Origin: Seleniivibrio woodruffii
GTDB lineage: Bacteria > Chrysiogenota > Deferribacteres > Deferribacterales > Geovibrionaceae
Reading direction: 5' to 3'
Length of the DNA stretch: 64,000 nucleotides
Assembly (NCBI RefSeq): GCF_029267515.1
Contig: NZ_JAJUIS010000006.1
Location: forward strand, 107,867 to 171,866
Shown here: in pieces, positions 1-8,244 of the stretch
Layout: each line of letters opens with the position of its first letter
Position numbering within the stretch: position 1 is the first letter of the stretch
Notes under the pieces: generated by a model
The model's input: only the letters and a program-made list of their open reading frames with translations
The model's database searches: none
Told to the model about the DNA's origin: nothing
Made by a program: the position numbers and the translations under genes

Positions 1-1089
1 TCCATAAACTACATGAATATCCTTAAAAAGCCCGTCAAATGTTCCAAGAATAACAAACTGCTGGGATTCATGGAGGTTGACGAGTTCTTTGTGTTCGATA
101 ACCACCTCTCAAAACTCTACGCAGCCATGAGTGTCAGAACCTCCGGCGGTGAAGAGGCTTACGACAAGGCAGTTAAGCGCACACATAAGATGGGCAATGA
201 TCTTAACCGTTTCAATTTCGACAATTTCGATTCGGATCTGGACTGCGAAATAATCAAGGATATGGAAAAGGATGAATACATGCGCTGCGTTGAGCAGGTT
301 AAGCAGGAGATAAAAGACGGTGAAGCGATTCAGGTTGTTATCAGCAACGCGTACCGTATTCAGGGCAGTCTGAACCCACTCAGCCTCTACAGGTCGCTCC
401 GCAACATCAACCCTTCTCCCTATATGTTCTTCCTGAAGTTCGGCAGCGAGGTTCTTTTGGGTTCGTCTCCTGAGATACACCTGAAGGTTGCGGGCAGAAA
501 AGCCACCCTGAAACCCATTGCCGGAACAAGCCCTATAACAGACGACATAGAAGAGGCAAAGAGAAGACTTCTTGCGGATAAAAAGGAGTGTTCAGAGCAC
601 CTTATGCTGCTGGATCTCGCACGCAACGACCTTTATACCTGTTGCAGACCGGAAAGCGTAAAAGTTGTTCAGGAGTTTGTACCGGAGGTATACAGCCACG
701 TTATCCATATCGTGAGCGAGGTTGAGGGGCAGCTTGAGGATTCCGCCAACCCCCTTGAGCTGTTCATGAGATGTTTCCCCGCGGGTACAGTTTCCGGTGC
801 ACCAAAGGTCAGGGCTATGGAACTTATCGAGCAGTACGAGAAGTCCGAGCGTGGTTTTTATGCCGGATGCGTTGGTTATTTCGGGTACAGCGGCAACATG
901 GACACCTGCATCACCATCCGCAGCGCGTTCGTGACGCCGAAAGAGACTGTCCTGCGCGCAGGCGGAGGGATAGTTTTTGATTCAGTGCCGGAGAACGAGT
1001 TCAAAGAGGTCGAGAACAAGCTCGGTGCATTATTCGCCGCATACAAGAATATAGCGGCAGCGGAGGGAAGAGATGTTTCTGTTGGTTGA
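1..1089 (+). CDS. trpE: Anthranilate synthase component I (partial at 5' end)
   Basis: Converts chorismate to anthranilate with ammonia supplied by TrpG, the first committed step of tryptophan synthesis. The reading frame is open to the window edge, and the visible 362 residues correspond to the C-terminal three quarters of a roughly 490-residue family, so the N-terminus with much of the Trp-feedback site lies upstream. Chorismate-binding signatures are clear: PIAGTSPI, LLDLARNDL, PAGTVSGAPK and, near the end, RAGGGIVFDSVPENEF. The stop lies 17 bases inside trpG, implying translational coupling. This is the first visible gene of a trpEGDCFBA operon. An ATG at 13 is internal and not the true start. 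Confidence 0.97.
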   Translation, partial: SINYMNILKKPVKCSKNNKLLGFMEVDEFFVFDNHLSKLYAAMSVRTSGGEEAYDKAVKRTHKMGNDLNRFNFDNFDSDLDCEIIKDMEKDEYMRCVEQVKQEIKDGEAIQVVISNAYRIQGSLNPLSLYRSLRNINPSPYMFFLKFGSEVLLGSSPEIHLKVAGRKATLKPIAGTSPITDDIEEAKRRLLADKKECSEHLMLLDLARNDLYTCCRPESVKVVQEFVPEVYSHVIHIVSEVEGQLEDSANPLELFMRCFPAGTVSGAPKVRAMELIEQYEKSERGFYAGCVGYFGYSGNMDTCITIRSAFVTPKETVLRAGGGIVFDSVPENEFKEVENKLGALFAAYKNIAAAEGRDVSVG

Positions 1090-1633
1090 TAACTACGATT
1101 CGTTCACATACAACCTGTACGCGCTTTTCAGACTGGCGGGCGCAGAGGTTGACATTATAAAAAATACGGAGTTCAAAGCGGCGGACGGCTATAAGGGGAT
1201 AATCCTTTCCCCCGGACCTTCAAATCCGTCGAACTCCGGCACAACCCTTGAATACCTGAAAAAGTACACAGGTAAAATCCCGATGATGGGCGTTTGTCTG
1301 GGTATGCAGGCGATGGGGTATCATCTGGGTTATGAGATACGCGGTGCGAAGACCATAATGCACGGAAAGACCGACAGCATAAGAAAAACGCGCGAATCAA
1401 AACTTTTTAAAGGGATTGAGGACGGATTCGCAGCGGTGCGTTATCACTCGCTGGCTGTGGCTGCCCCCGAAAGTGTTATGACGGCAGTTGCCGCATCCGA
1501 CGGCGAGTGCATGGCTATGGAGGATGATGCGAACAGGCTTTACGGGGTACAGTTTCACCCAGAATCGATTCTGAGCGCATACGGCGACGTTATGGTTAAA
1601 AATTTCATGAATATATGCGGGGTGTCAAAATGA
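1073..1633 (+). CDS. trpG: Anthranilate synthase component II (glutamine amidotransferase)
   Basis: Class I glutamine amidotransferase that hydrolyses glutamine and passes ammonia to TrpE. The 186-residue length matches stand-alone TrpG. The catalytic triad is visible: nucleophile Cys75 in GVCLGMQ, and His162/Glu164 in the FHPES motif near the C-terminus. The oxyanion-strand motif SPGPSNP lies around residues 46-52. It overlaps the end of trpE and its stop codon overlaps the trpD start (ATGA), so the three are probably translated in a coupled way. The TrpE neighbour argues for TrpG, although some PabA proteins serve both folate and Trp pathways. Confidence 0.96.
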   Translation: MFLLVDNYDSFTYNLYALFRLAGAEVDIIKNTEFKAADGYKGIILSPGPSNPSNSGTTLEYLKKYTGKIPMMGVCLGMQAMGYHLGYEIRGAKTIMHGKTDSIRKTRESKLFKGIEDGFAAVRYHSLAVAAPESVMTAVAASDGECMAMEDDANRLYGVQFHPESILSAYGDVMVKNFMNICGVSK

Positions 1634-2619
1634 GCGTTGAACTTGTAAAAAAATCTTGCATGGGCGGGAGCCTTTCTTTTGAGGAAACATACAGCGCGTT
1701 CATAGATATGATGGACGGAAAACTGGAAGAGGCAGAGATAGCCGGAATACTCATTTCAATGAGGCTCCGCGGTGAGACGGTGGACGAGATTGCTGGTGCG
1801 GCGCGCGCCATGAACGAGAAGAAGATAAATTTCGATACCGACGTGCAGGTTTACGACACATGCGGTACGGGCGGCAGCGGAAAATCCACCATGAACGTAT
1901 CATCCGCAGTGGCAGTTCTGCTCTCCGCAATGGGGTATCCGGTGGTTAAACACGGCAACCGTGCAGTAAGCGGTGTTGTGGGTTCCGCTGATATATTTGA
2001 GATGTCAGGCGTTCCGGTAAGCAGTGAAAAATCCGATATGCAGAGCTATTTCGGTAAACATAATTTCGCATTCCTTTTCGCTCCCATGTACCACCCTGCG
2101 CTGAAATACGCTGGCGCTGTACGCAGAAAACTCCGCGTTCCCACGATATTCAACTTTCTGGGACCGCTGGCGAACCCTGCGAACGTCGGCGGACAGATCG
2201 TGGGCATGGCGATGCGCGACAAGCTGGCAGTCCTTGCCGAAAGCCTTCTGATGCTGGGGCGTGACAGGGTAGCCGTCTATTCGTCTCTGGACGGATATGA
2301 TGAGATATCCTCTTTCGCCCCCACAGAGGTTCACGAGGTTTCCGGCGGCAGGATTATAAAGCATTACATCAATCCGGCGGAATACTTTACGCCTTTCCAG
2401 ATGCCTGTTGTCAAAACCAACGGGGACGCTGATTTCTTTTTTAACAAGGCGATTTCCGCGGACGGCGGCGATTATTCAAAACTGATAGCTCTCAATGCTG
2501 GGCTGGCGCTCACGGTGTTCGGTAAGACCGACAGCATCCGCGACGGCTACAGGCTGGCGCTTGAGACCATCAAAACCGGAATCGTAGTTGAAAAACTTGC
2601 AAGTCTGAGAGGAAACTGA
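1630..2619 (+). CDS. trpD: Anthranilate phosphoribosyltransferase
   Basis: Transfers the phosphoribosyl group of PRPP to anthranilate. I place the start at the ATG that overlaps the trpG stop (ATGA); an in-frame ATG five codons upstream would add only MRGVK. The resulting 329-residue protein has family length. The PRPP-binding motif DTCGTGGSGKSTMNVS lies at about 76-91, followed by KHGNRAVSG near 107-115. The C-terminal part has the expected alpha/beta nucleoside phosphorylase-like composition. It is not fused to TrpG, unlike in enterobacteria. One base separates its stop from trpC. Confidence 0.97.
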   Translation: MSVELVKKSCMGGSLSFEETYSAFIDMMDGKLEEAEIAGILISMRLRGETVDEIAGAARAMNEKKINFDTDVQVYDTCGTGGSGKSTMNVSSAVAVLLSAMGYPVVKHGNRAVSGVVGSADIFEMSGVPVSSEKSDMQSYFGKHNFAFLFAPMYHPALKYAGAVRRKLRVPTIFNFLGPLANPANVGGQIVGMAMRDKLAVLAESLLMLGRDRVAVYSSLDGYDEISSFAPTEVHEVSGGRIIKHYINPAEYFTPFQMPVVKTNGDADFFFNKAISADGGDYSKLIALNAGLALTVFGKTDSIRDGYRLALETIKTGIVVEKLASLRGN

Positions 2620-2620
2620 G

Positions 2621-3376
2621 ATGTCTGTGCTTGATAAGATACTGGAAAATAAACGGAAAGAGATGAAGCATTTTACCGTGCCGTTCTTCCCGCGGAAAAA
2701 GAAACTGCTGGATTTCAAGGCAAGTCTCTCTGTTAAACCGTTCATCTGCGAGGTGAAAAAGGCTTCCCCCACGCTTGGGGATATCAACGTGGGCGCAGAT
2801 CCAGTTGAAACGGCGAAACGCTACGAGACGATGGGCGCAGGCGCTGTGAGCGTGTTGACCGACAAAGAGTTTTTCAAAGGAAGTTTCGAATATCTGCGGG
2901 ATGTGGCGAACAATATCAATCTGCCTGTGCTATGCAAAGATTTTATCATAGACGAGAAACAGATATATGCCGCGTACATATTCGGTGCGGATGCGGTTCT
3001 GCTGATGGCTTCGGCTCTGCCGAAAGATGATTATGAAAAGCTGTATCTGTATGCGAAGTCCAAAGGGCTGGCCGTGCTGACTGAGATTCACGGGGAAGAG
3101 GAATACGATATAGTTTCCGGCGCAAATCCTGATATAGTGGGTGTGAATGCCCGCAACCTTAAAACGCTGGAGATAGACATGGACAAGGCGGCGGGGATAA
3201 TCTCGCGGCTGGATGCAAAACATTTCAGGGTAGCTGAAAGCGGTATGAAATGCGGTGCGGATGTCCGGAAGATGCGTTCGGCGGGAGCAGACGCATTTCT
3301 CGTGGGGTCGGGGCTTATGTCCTCGCCGGATCCGCAGGCGGTGTTCGCAGACCTTTCGTCGGGGCTGAAAGCGTGA
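2621..3376 (+). CDS. trpC: Indole-3-glycerol phosphate synthase
   Basis: Closes the ring of carboxyphenylaminodeoxyribulose phosphate to give indole-3-glycerol phosphate, with loss of CO2. The 251-residue TIM-barrel protein shows the strand-end signatures of the family in order: FICEVKKASPTLG (catalytic Lys region), VLCKDFIID, GADAVLLMASAL, VGVNARNLKT and VAESGM, with the phosphate-binding LVGSGL near the C-terminus. It is separate from TrpF rather than fused. The stop TGA overlaps the GTG start of trpF. Confidence 0.96.
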   Translation: MSVLDKILENKRKEMKHFTVPFFPRKKKLLDFKASLSVKPFICEVKKASPTLGDINVGADPVETAKRYETMGAGAVSVLTDKEFFKGSFEYLRDVANNINLPVLCKDFIIDEKQIYAAYIFGADAVLLMASALPKDDYEKLYLYAKSKGLAVLTEIHGEEEYDIVSGANPDIVGVNARNLKTLEIDMDKAAGIISRLDAKHFRVAESGMKCGADVRKMRSAGADAFLVGSGLMSSPDPQAVFADLSSGLKA

Positions 3377-3903
3377 TAAAGATATGCGGAATAAAAGATA
3401 TTGAAACAGCCGAAAAATGTATTGAGCTTGGTGCGGATATAATAGGTTTCGTTGCGCACAGGTCGAGCAAACGATACATTGAGCCGGAAGGGGCTAACAT
3501 TATAGCCGCCGCTGTGCGGGGCAGGGTAAAGACCTGCGCCGTGGGTTTTACTCTGGCTGAGTGCGATGGATATAATACGGACTTTGTTCAGGCGAATGAT
3601 GCCGACAACGGGGCAAACCATATACTCAGCGGGCACGAAAGACCGTCTGGCGAGTTCAGTTATTTTCTGTTCGACAAGAGCAGCGGAAGGGGAGAAACCT
3701 GCGAGTATCCCGCCTGGGTTTCTGATTACCGCGGTAAGCTGATTCTGGCGGGCGGGCTTACACCTGAAAACGTCGGGGACGTAATACGCCGTTACAGACC
3801 TTTGGGCATTGACGTTTCCAGCGGTGTTGAGACAGACGGCGTTAAGGATATCAATAAGATAGCAGAATTTATAAAAAATGCTAAAGAGGCATATAATGGA
3901 TAA
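3373..3903 (+). CDS. trpF: Phosphoribosylanthranilate isomerase
   Basis: Amadori isomerase of the Trp pathway. The frame is open well upstream, but the family N-terminus (M/V)IKICGIKD begins at a GTG that overlaps the trpC stop (GTGA), so I start there. The product is 176 residues, short for the family (about 200). Catalytic Cys is in KICGIK (residue 5). The phosphate-binding end is recognisable as LAGGLTPENV and GIDVSSGVE. The central VQLHGDE and LLDS.GGTG regions are poorly conserved here (VQANDAD, LFDKSSGRGE), so this is a divergent but probably working enzyme. It overlaps trpB by eight bases. Confidence 0.9.
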   Translation: MIKICGIKDIETAEKCIELGADIIGFVAHRSSKRYIEPEGANIIAAAVRGRVKTCAVGFTLAECDGYNTDFVQANDADNGANHILSGHERPSGEFSYFLFDKSSGRGETCEYPAWVSDYRGKLILAGGLTPENVGDVIRRYRPLGIDVSSGVETDGVKDINKIAEFIKNAKEAYNG

Positions 3904-5062
3904 AAAAATGTTTTTCGGGGAGTACGGCGGGCAGTTTGTACCTGAAACCCTGATTCCAGCTCTGGACGAGTTGGAATACTGGTACAATAAACTCAAAAAG
4001 GACGACAAATTCAAAGCGGAACTGGACACTCTGCTTCGCTCATACGCTGGCAGACCCACGCCAGTTTACAAGGCGGAGAACCTTTCGAAAGAGTGCGGAT
4101 GCGAGATATACCTTAAACGAGAAGACCTTATGCACACAGGCGCTCACAAGGTCAACAATACGCTCGGTCAGGCGCTCGTAACAAAATATATGGGCAAAAA
4201 CAGGGTCATAGCGGAAACCGGAGCCGGACAGCACGGAGTTGCCACCGCCACTGCGGCGGCACTTTTTGGCATGGAATGTACGGTGTTTATGGGCGAAGTG
4301 GACGCGCGAAGACAGGAACCGAACGTGAAGCGGATGCAGCTTCTGGGTGCTGAAGTGGTTCGTGTTCAGGACGGTCAGCGTACTCTGAAGGATGCCACAA
4401 ACGCCGCACTGCGCGAGTGGGTAGCGAGTGTTGAGAATACACACTATATCATAGGCAGTATCGTCGGTCCCTATCCGTTTCCTGAAATGGTTGCATATTT
4501 TCAGTCAGTAATCGGTATCGAAGCAAACGAGCAGTGCAAAGAGCTTGGGTTCGACCCCGACTGCGTTGTCGCATGTGTAGGCGGCGGAAGCAACGCCATA
4601 GGTATTTTTCAGGGATTTCTCGATAACCCGAATGTTGAGATTTTCGGTGTTGAGGCGGGGGGCGTATCCGACAAAGACGGCGAGCACGCCAGAACAATCG
4701 GTATGGGCAAACCGGGAATACTCCACGGCGCATTCTCATATCTGGTGCAGACTCCGCAGTTTCAGGTTGCGGACGTGCACTCCATCTCAGCTGGTCTTGA
4801 TTATCCCGGCATAGGTCCCGCACACGCCGCGCTGAACGACAGCGGAAGGGTCACATACGGCTACGTCCGTGACGATGAAGCGCTTAACGCATTCAAAATG
4901 CTCACACGCAAAGAGGGCATAATTCCTGCGCTGGAATCAAGCCACGCGCTTGCGTATGTGATTGAAAATAAAGACAGATTCAAAGGGAGAAAGGTCCTTG
5001 TTAACCTCTCCGGCAGAGGCGACAAGGACATGGCGGCTATTCTTGAAAGGGGGCTTGTATGA
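3896..5062 (+). CDS. trpB: Tryptophan synthase beta subunit
   Basis: PLP enzyme that condenses indole with serine. I choose the ATG at 3896 (MDKKMFFGEYGG), which gives 388 residues and the usual N-terminus GEYGGQFVPETL; six extra codons upstream have no support. The PLP lysine is Lys85 in HTGAHKVNN, and the phosphate-binding GGGSNAIG follows around residue 230. The C-terminus ends with LSGRGDKD, typical of the TrpB1 class that pairs with TrpA. The stop overlaps the trpA start as ATGA. Confidence 0.98.
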   Translation: MDKKMFFGEYGGQFVPETLIPALDELEYWYNKLKKDDKFKAELDTLLRSYAGRPTPVYKAENLSKECGCEIYLKREDLMHTGAHKVNNTLGQALVTKYMGKNRVIAETGAGQHGVATATAAALFGMECTVFMGEVDARRQEPNVKRMQLLGAEVVRVQDGQRTLKDATNAALREWVASVENTHYIIGSIVGPYPFPEMVAYFQSVIGIEANEQCKELGFDPDCVVACVGGGSNAIGIFQGFLDNPNVEIFGVEAGGVSDKDGEHARTIGMGKPGILHGAFSYLVQTPQFQVADVHSISAGLDYPGIGPAHAALNDSGRVTYGYVRDDEALNAFKMLTRKEGIIPALESSHALAYVIENKDRFKGRKVLVNLSGRGDKDMAAILERGLV

Positions 5063-5757
5063 GAGGTTTTTATATCGTTGGCGGATACCCCGACAGAGAG
5101 CAGTTCAAAAAATGCCTGAACGCCGTTGCCTCTGCAGGGTTCGAGTTCGTGGAGGTAGGAATACCGTTCAGCGAACCTGTGGCGGACGGTCCCGTTATAG
5201 CGTCTGCCATCCATGAAGCAGTGATGAACGGAGTTGATATTGAAGCCATAATGGCTGACGTTCGTGAGATGAAACAGAAATATCCCTCCATAAAAGCTAC
5301 CGTAATGACCTATGCAAACATTATCCACGGCTACGGTGAGAAAAAATTCTCAGATGATTTCGGCGATATCCTGAGCGGGGTCATAATTCCGGACCTGCCC
5401 TCAAGGATGCACTACTGGATGATGGAAAAAGGGCTTTCAATACCTGTGATACCGTTTGTCACTCCGGTTTCAAGGAATGAAGATATCGAAGCCGTAAAGG
5501 ATACCAAGGCGCCTTTTGTATATTATATCAGTATCATGGGTGTCACCGGTTCTGACAAAAAAGGTGCGCAGAACGATAGAAGCGAAACGGCAAAGAAACT
5601 GACAGGGAAACCAGTTGTCACCGGTTTCGGCATACGCACGAAAGAGGACGCGGACAGAGCGCTGAACACTACCGGAGGCTTTGTTATAGGAACGGAGGTC
5701 GTAAAGCGTCAGAAGGATTTCGATAGCTTCTGCAAATATATCCAACAGTTTCGTTAA
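5059..5757 (+). CDS. trpA: Tryptophan synthase alpha subunit
   Basis: Cleaves indole-3-glycerol phosphate and feeds indole to TrpB. The 232-residue protein is shorter than the usual 260-270 because the N-terminal helix is missing: it starts directly at the first barrel strand (FYIVGGYP). Catalytic residues are kept: Glu in FVEVGIPFSEP and Asp in VADGPVI. Later markers are PVIPFVTPVS, YYISIMGVTG and VVTGFGI. Its ATG overlaps the trpB stop. It is the last trp gene; a dyad and a hairpin follow. Confidence 0.95.
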   Translation: MRGFYIVGGYPDREQFKKCLNAVASAGFEFVEVGIPFSEPVADGPVIASAIHEAVMNGVDIEAIMADVREMKQKYPSIKATVMTYANIIHGYGEKKFSDDFGDILSGVIIPDLPSRMHYWMMEKGLSIPVIPFVTPVSRNEDIEAVKDTKAPFVYYISIMGVTGSDKKGAQNDRSETAKKLTGKPVVTGFGIRTKEDADRALNTTGGFVIGTEVVKRQKDFDSFCKYIQQFR

Positions 5758-5772
5758 TCGGCATAATCATAT

Positions 5773-5790
5773 TTGTTCAAAATTGAACAA
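5773..5790. promoter_or_regulatory. Perfect 8-bp inverted repeat after trpA
   Basis: TTGTTCAA-AA-TTGAACAA is a perfect dyad 15 bases after the trpA stop. Flanking ATCATAT/ATATGAT blocks extend the symmetry with a two-base offset. It has no T-run on either strand, so it looks more like a protein-binding site than a terminator. It could control the phosphoesterase gene about 70 bases downstream. The function is inferred. Confidence 0.5.
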
Positions 5791-5821
5791 TCATATGATA
5801 CGCCTGTGTAAATAAAAGGTT

Positions 5822-5860
5822 AAAGAGACCTTTGATTATTAATTTTCGGAGGTCTCTTTT
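5822..5860 (+). terminator. Hairpin after trp operon that contains the next gene's RBS
   Basis: AAAGAGACCT and AGGTCTCTTT are perfect 10-bp arms separated by 18 bases, and the right arm runs into TTTT directly before the ATG at 5861. It has the form of an intrinsic terminator for the trp operon. The Shine-Dalgarno GGAGGT (5848-5853) of the phosphoesterase lies in the right arm, so any read-through RNA would hide that site. Confidence 0.6.
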
Positions 5861-7162
5861 ATGTATTCAATTTCAAGAAGAAATTTTCTCCGCACAACAG
5901 CCGTTGTCGGCACCGGTCTTTCACTCGGTCTCACTACAGGATGTTCAGAAGATTCCGACACGCAGACCACTGCAAAATTCGCAGTTCTTTCCGATCCACA
6001 CGTTTACGACACCTCTCTGGGGACTACAGGGGAGGCTTTCGAGGACTATCTTTCCAGTGACAGAAAGATGCTTGCCGAAAGCACGGAGATAATGGAGGCG
6101 ATGGTCGATGAACTTCTTAACGTCAAAGACCTTGATTTCGTTATAATCCCCGGCGACCTTACGAAGGACGGCGAAAAGATAAGCCATGAAAAGATGGCAT
6201 CACTTCTGGCAAAGCTCAACGATAAAGGGATAAAGACCTACGTCGTGCCGGGTAACCACGATATCAACAACCCCCATGCCGTCTCTTTCAGCGGCAGCAC
6301 AACCACAAAGGTTCCGTCAGTGACCCCCGAAGAGTTTGCGGAGATACACAATAAAAGCGGTTTTGCCAAGGCTATTTACAAAGATAAGAACTCGCTCAGC
6401 TATGTTGCCGAACCGGCTGACAACGTGTGGCTTTTCGCTATAGACTCCTGCAAGTATGACAACAACGACACTTATCCTGAAACATCAGGAGAAATATCCG
6501 CTGAAACCCTTAGCTGGGTACTGGACAAACTCGCCATTGCAAAAGCAAAGGGAAAACTTGTTATGGGTATGATGCACCACGGCATAATTGCTCACTTTGC
6601 GGCACAACCCATGCTTTTTGCTGAATACGTTCTGGATGAATACTCTACTGTTGGGGCTGCTCTGGCTAATGCAGGCATGAATATAGTTTTCACAGGTCAC
6701 TTTCACGCCCAGGATGTTGTTAAATATACGTTTTCAAGCGGGGTTCTGTACGATGTGGAGACAGGTTCCGGCGTCACCGCTCCCAGCCCTTACAGGATAA
6801 TAGATCTTGATATCCCCACGAAGACTTTCAATATAGCTAGTTATGAGATACACTCGATACCTTCTAAAACTGATTTCGATACTTATAAGAAAGAGTTCAC
6901 CGAGCAGGGGATGCTTGAGCTTTATACGACACTGGGACCCCAGTACGGTCTGCCCGTTGAATATGCGGCTGTCGGTGCTGAGATACACGTTGCACACTAT
7001 AAGGGAGACGAGACTTTCGCATCTCTTTCCACCCAGTCGCAGACTGTGGTTCAGGCTATGGTATCAAGTACGGATGCCGCAACACAGCAGCTTGGCGGTG
7101 CGATGTATGATTTTGCGCAGGACAGCACTCCCACAGACAACAACCTTACAATCACTCTTTGA
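5861..7162 (+). CDS. Tat-exported metallophosphoesterase lipoprotein
   Basis: 433-residue calcineurin-like phosphoesterase. The N-terminus is a twin-arginine signal (SRRNFLRTT) ending in a lipobox-like LGLTTGC, so it is probably exported folded and lipid-anchored. All metal-binding motifs of the family are present in order: SDPHVYD (DxH), PGDLTKDG (GDxxxxG), PGNHDIN (GNHD), MHHG and TGHFHAQD (GHxH). The substrate cannot be read from sequence; phosphodiesters or phosphomonoesters outside the cytoplasm are likely. A GGAGGT ribosome site sits seven bases before the ATG inside a hairpin. It stands alone between the trp operon and a convergent regulator, sharing a terminator with the latter. Confidence 0.88.
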   Translation: MYSISRRNFLRTTAVVGTGLSLGLTTGCSEDSDTQTTAKFAVLSDPHVYDTSLGTTGEAFEDYLSSDRKMLAESTEIMEAMVDELLNVKDLDFVIIPGDLTKDGEKISHEKMASLLAKLNDKGIKTYVVPGNHDINNPHAVSFSGSTTTKVPSVTPEEFAEIHNKSGFAKAIYKDKNSLSYVAEPADNVWLFAIDSCKYDNNDTYPETSGEISAETLSWVLDKLAIAKAKGKLVMGMMHHGIIAHFAAQPMLFAEYVLDEYSTVGAALANAGMNIVFTGHFHAQDVVKYTFSSGVLYDVETGSGVTAPSPYRIIDLDIPTKTFNIASYEIHSIPSKTDFDTYKKEFTEQGMLELYTTLGPQYGLPVEYAAVGAEIHVAHYKGDETFASLSTQSQTVVQAMVSSTDAATQQLGGAMYDFAQDSTPTDNNLTITL

Positions 7163-7180
7163 TATACAAGCCTCTTAATA

Positions 7181-7211
7181 AAAAAAGGTCATCCGTGGAT
7201 GACCTTTTTTT
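7181..7211. terminator. Bidirectional intrinsic terminator
   Basis: A7 run, then GGTCATCC/GGATGACC stem (7187-7194, 7197-7204), then T7. The symmetry of A and T runs lets it end both the phosphoesterase transcript (+) and the MarR transcript (-). Confidence 0.9.
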
Positions 7212-7212
7212 G

Positions 7213-7665
7213 TTATTCCAGCTCGATCTTTTTAATGTCCGGATCCAGAGAATTGATGATTATATCCAGTGTGTTCAGGATATTCTGGAGATCCGGTGGG
7301 GTCAGCTTATTCTTGTCAAAAAAACAATCGTCTTCCATTTGTTTCATGAGCTGACCGGTGTAACTAATACCTTCTTCTGTCGCTTCCAGATAAATAGTTC
7401 TTCTGTCTGCGTCTTTTTTAACGCGTTTTACGAAGCCTTTGCTCTCCAGCCTATCAACGATACCGGTGAGAGCGCTGTTGTTGAGATTAACTGATTTTGT
7501 CAGCTCTGTCAGATTCATAGAGCTTTTGCTGGTAATCTCGTATAGGCACAGCATCTGAGGAAGCGTAACATGATACTCTTTGTCGAGGTGCTTGGAATAT
7601 TTGTCCAGAAAGCGTGAAAGTTTCCTTATCTGGACGATGGTTTGCATGCAGGTATTCTTGCTCAT
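7213..7665 (-). CDS. MarR-family transcriptional regulator
   Basis: Winged-helix regulator of about 150 residues. MarR features are clear: a helical N-terminus, the recognition region NLTELTKSVNLNNSALTGIVDRLESKG, and the wing KKDADRRTIYLEATEEG. I start at the second ATG (MSKNTC) because GGTGGG lies just upstream of it; the first ATG four codons earlier lacks a ribosome site. The ligand is unknown. The gene stands alone, with an A+T-rich 105-base leader shared with nothing obvious, and converges on the phosphoesterase gene, which might or might not be its target. Confidence 0.88.
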   Translation of the reverse strand: MSKNTCMQTIVQIRKLSRFLDKYSKHLDKEYHVTLPQMLCLYEITSKSSMNLTELTKSVNLNNSALTGIVDRLESKGFVKRVKKDADRRTIYLEATEEGISYTGQLMKQMEDDCFFDKNKLTPPDLQNILNTLDIIINSLDPDIKKIELE

Positions 7666-7782
7666 ATTACCCACCATAAATAATGCAGAATCATAGACGA
7701 AAACAAATTATAAATCAATGGTCAGTATTTAAAATAATGAGAATAAGATATAAAAACGGATAAAAAAGGCTTCAAAAAGAAA

Positions 7783-8193
7783 TCACTTGCAGTCAGGGCA
7801 TTTACCATAAACCGTTATTTTGCATCCGGCGATCTCTCTTCCTGTGAGAGATGCTATTTTGTCTCTGAGTTCGTCGGTTTCAACGTGCAGATCTTCAATC
7901 TTCCCGCATTTTTCGCAGATATGGTGAATGTGTGGTTGCAGCTTCAGCTCATAGAGTGTTTTTTTGCCTTCGACACCGAGTTCGGAAACAATTCCGGCTT
8001 CCATGAGGGCATGGATATTTTTATATACTGTTGCAAGCGAAAGCGAGACTATCTTTTTTTTCAGGCGCGCATAGAGATTGTCTATGTCTATGTGACCTGC
8101 GTCGAGTATCTCTCCGCAGATAAGAAGTCTTTGAGCAGTCGCCCTTAAACCGTTGTTTCTGAGTATATCTTCGACATTATACATTTTTTCCAT
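7783..8193 (-). CDS. Fur-family regulator, PerR-like
   Basis: 136-residue metal-dependent repressor. The N-terminal winged helix includes LRATAQRLLI and SLATVYKNIHALMEAGIV; the C-terminal dimerisation domain carries HIHHICEKCG and a terminal CPDC. Cys93/Cys96 and Cys132/Cys135 make the structural zinc site. Aligned by eye to Bacillus PerR, the residue matching Asp104 is Asp101 and the His pair is His88/His90, which favours PerR (peroxide sensing) over Fur or Zur, although the Asp85 position is Glu. Monocistronic. A strong promoter places the transcription start almost on the first ATG; a second ATG at 8184, preceded by GGAAAA, is an alternative start. Confidence 0.88.
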   Translation of the reverse strand: MEKMYNVEDILRNNGLRATAQRLLICGEILDAGHIDIDNLYARLKKKIVSLSLATVYKNIHALMEAGIVSELGVEGKKTLYELKLQPHIHHICEKCGKIEDLHVETDELRDKIASLTGREIAGCKITVYGKCPDCK

Positions 8194-8199
8194 AGATTA

Positions 8200-8228
8200 A
8201 TAATATATAATGAGACCAAAATTGTCAA
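8200..8228 (-). promoter_or_regulatory. Sigma-70 promoter of the PerR-like gene
   Basis: Minus-strand TTGACA (8223-8228), 17-base spacer, TATTAT (8200-8205). The first ATG lies only seven bases beyond the -10 box, which would make the transcript leaderless or nearly so. Confidence 0.8.
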
Positions 8229-8244
8229 CTATGTCATTGAAAAA

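Noticed and set aside
3088..4059. Minus-strand open frame of 323 codons across trpC, trpF and trpB
   Set aside because: It lies under three well-supported trp genes with clear motifs and overlapping starts. The antisense protein has no known features.
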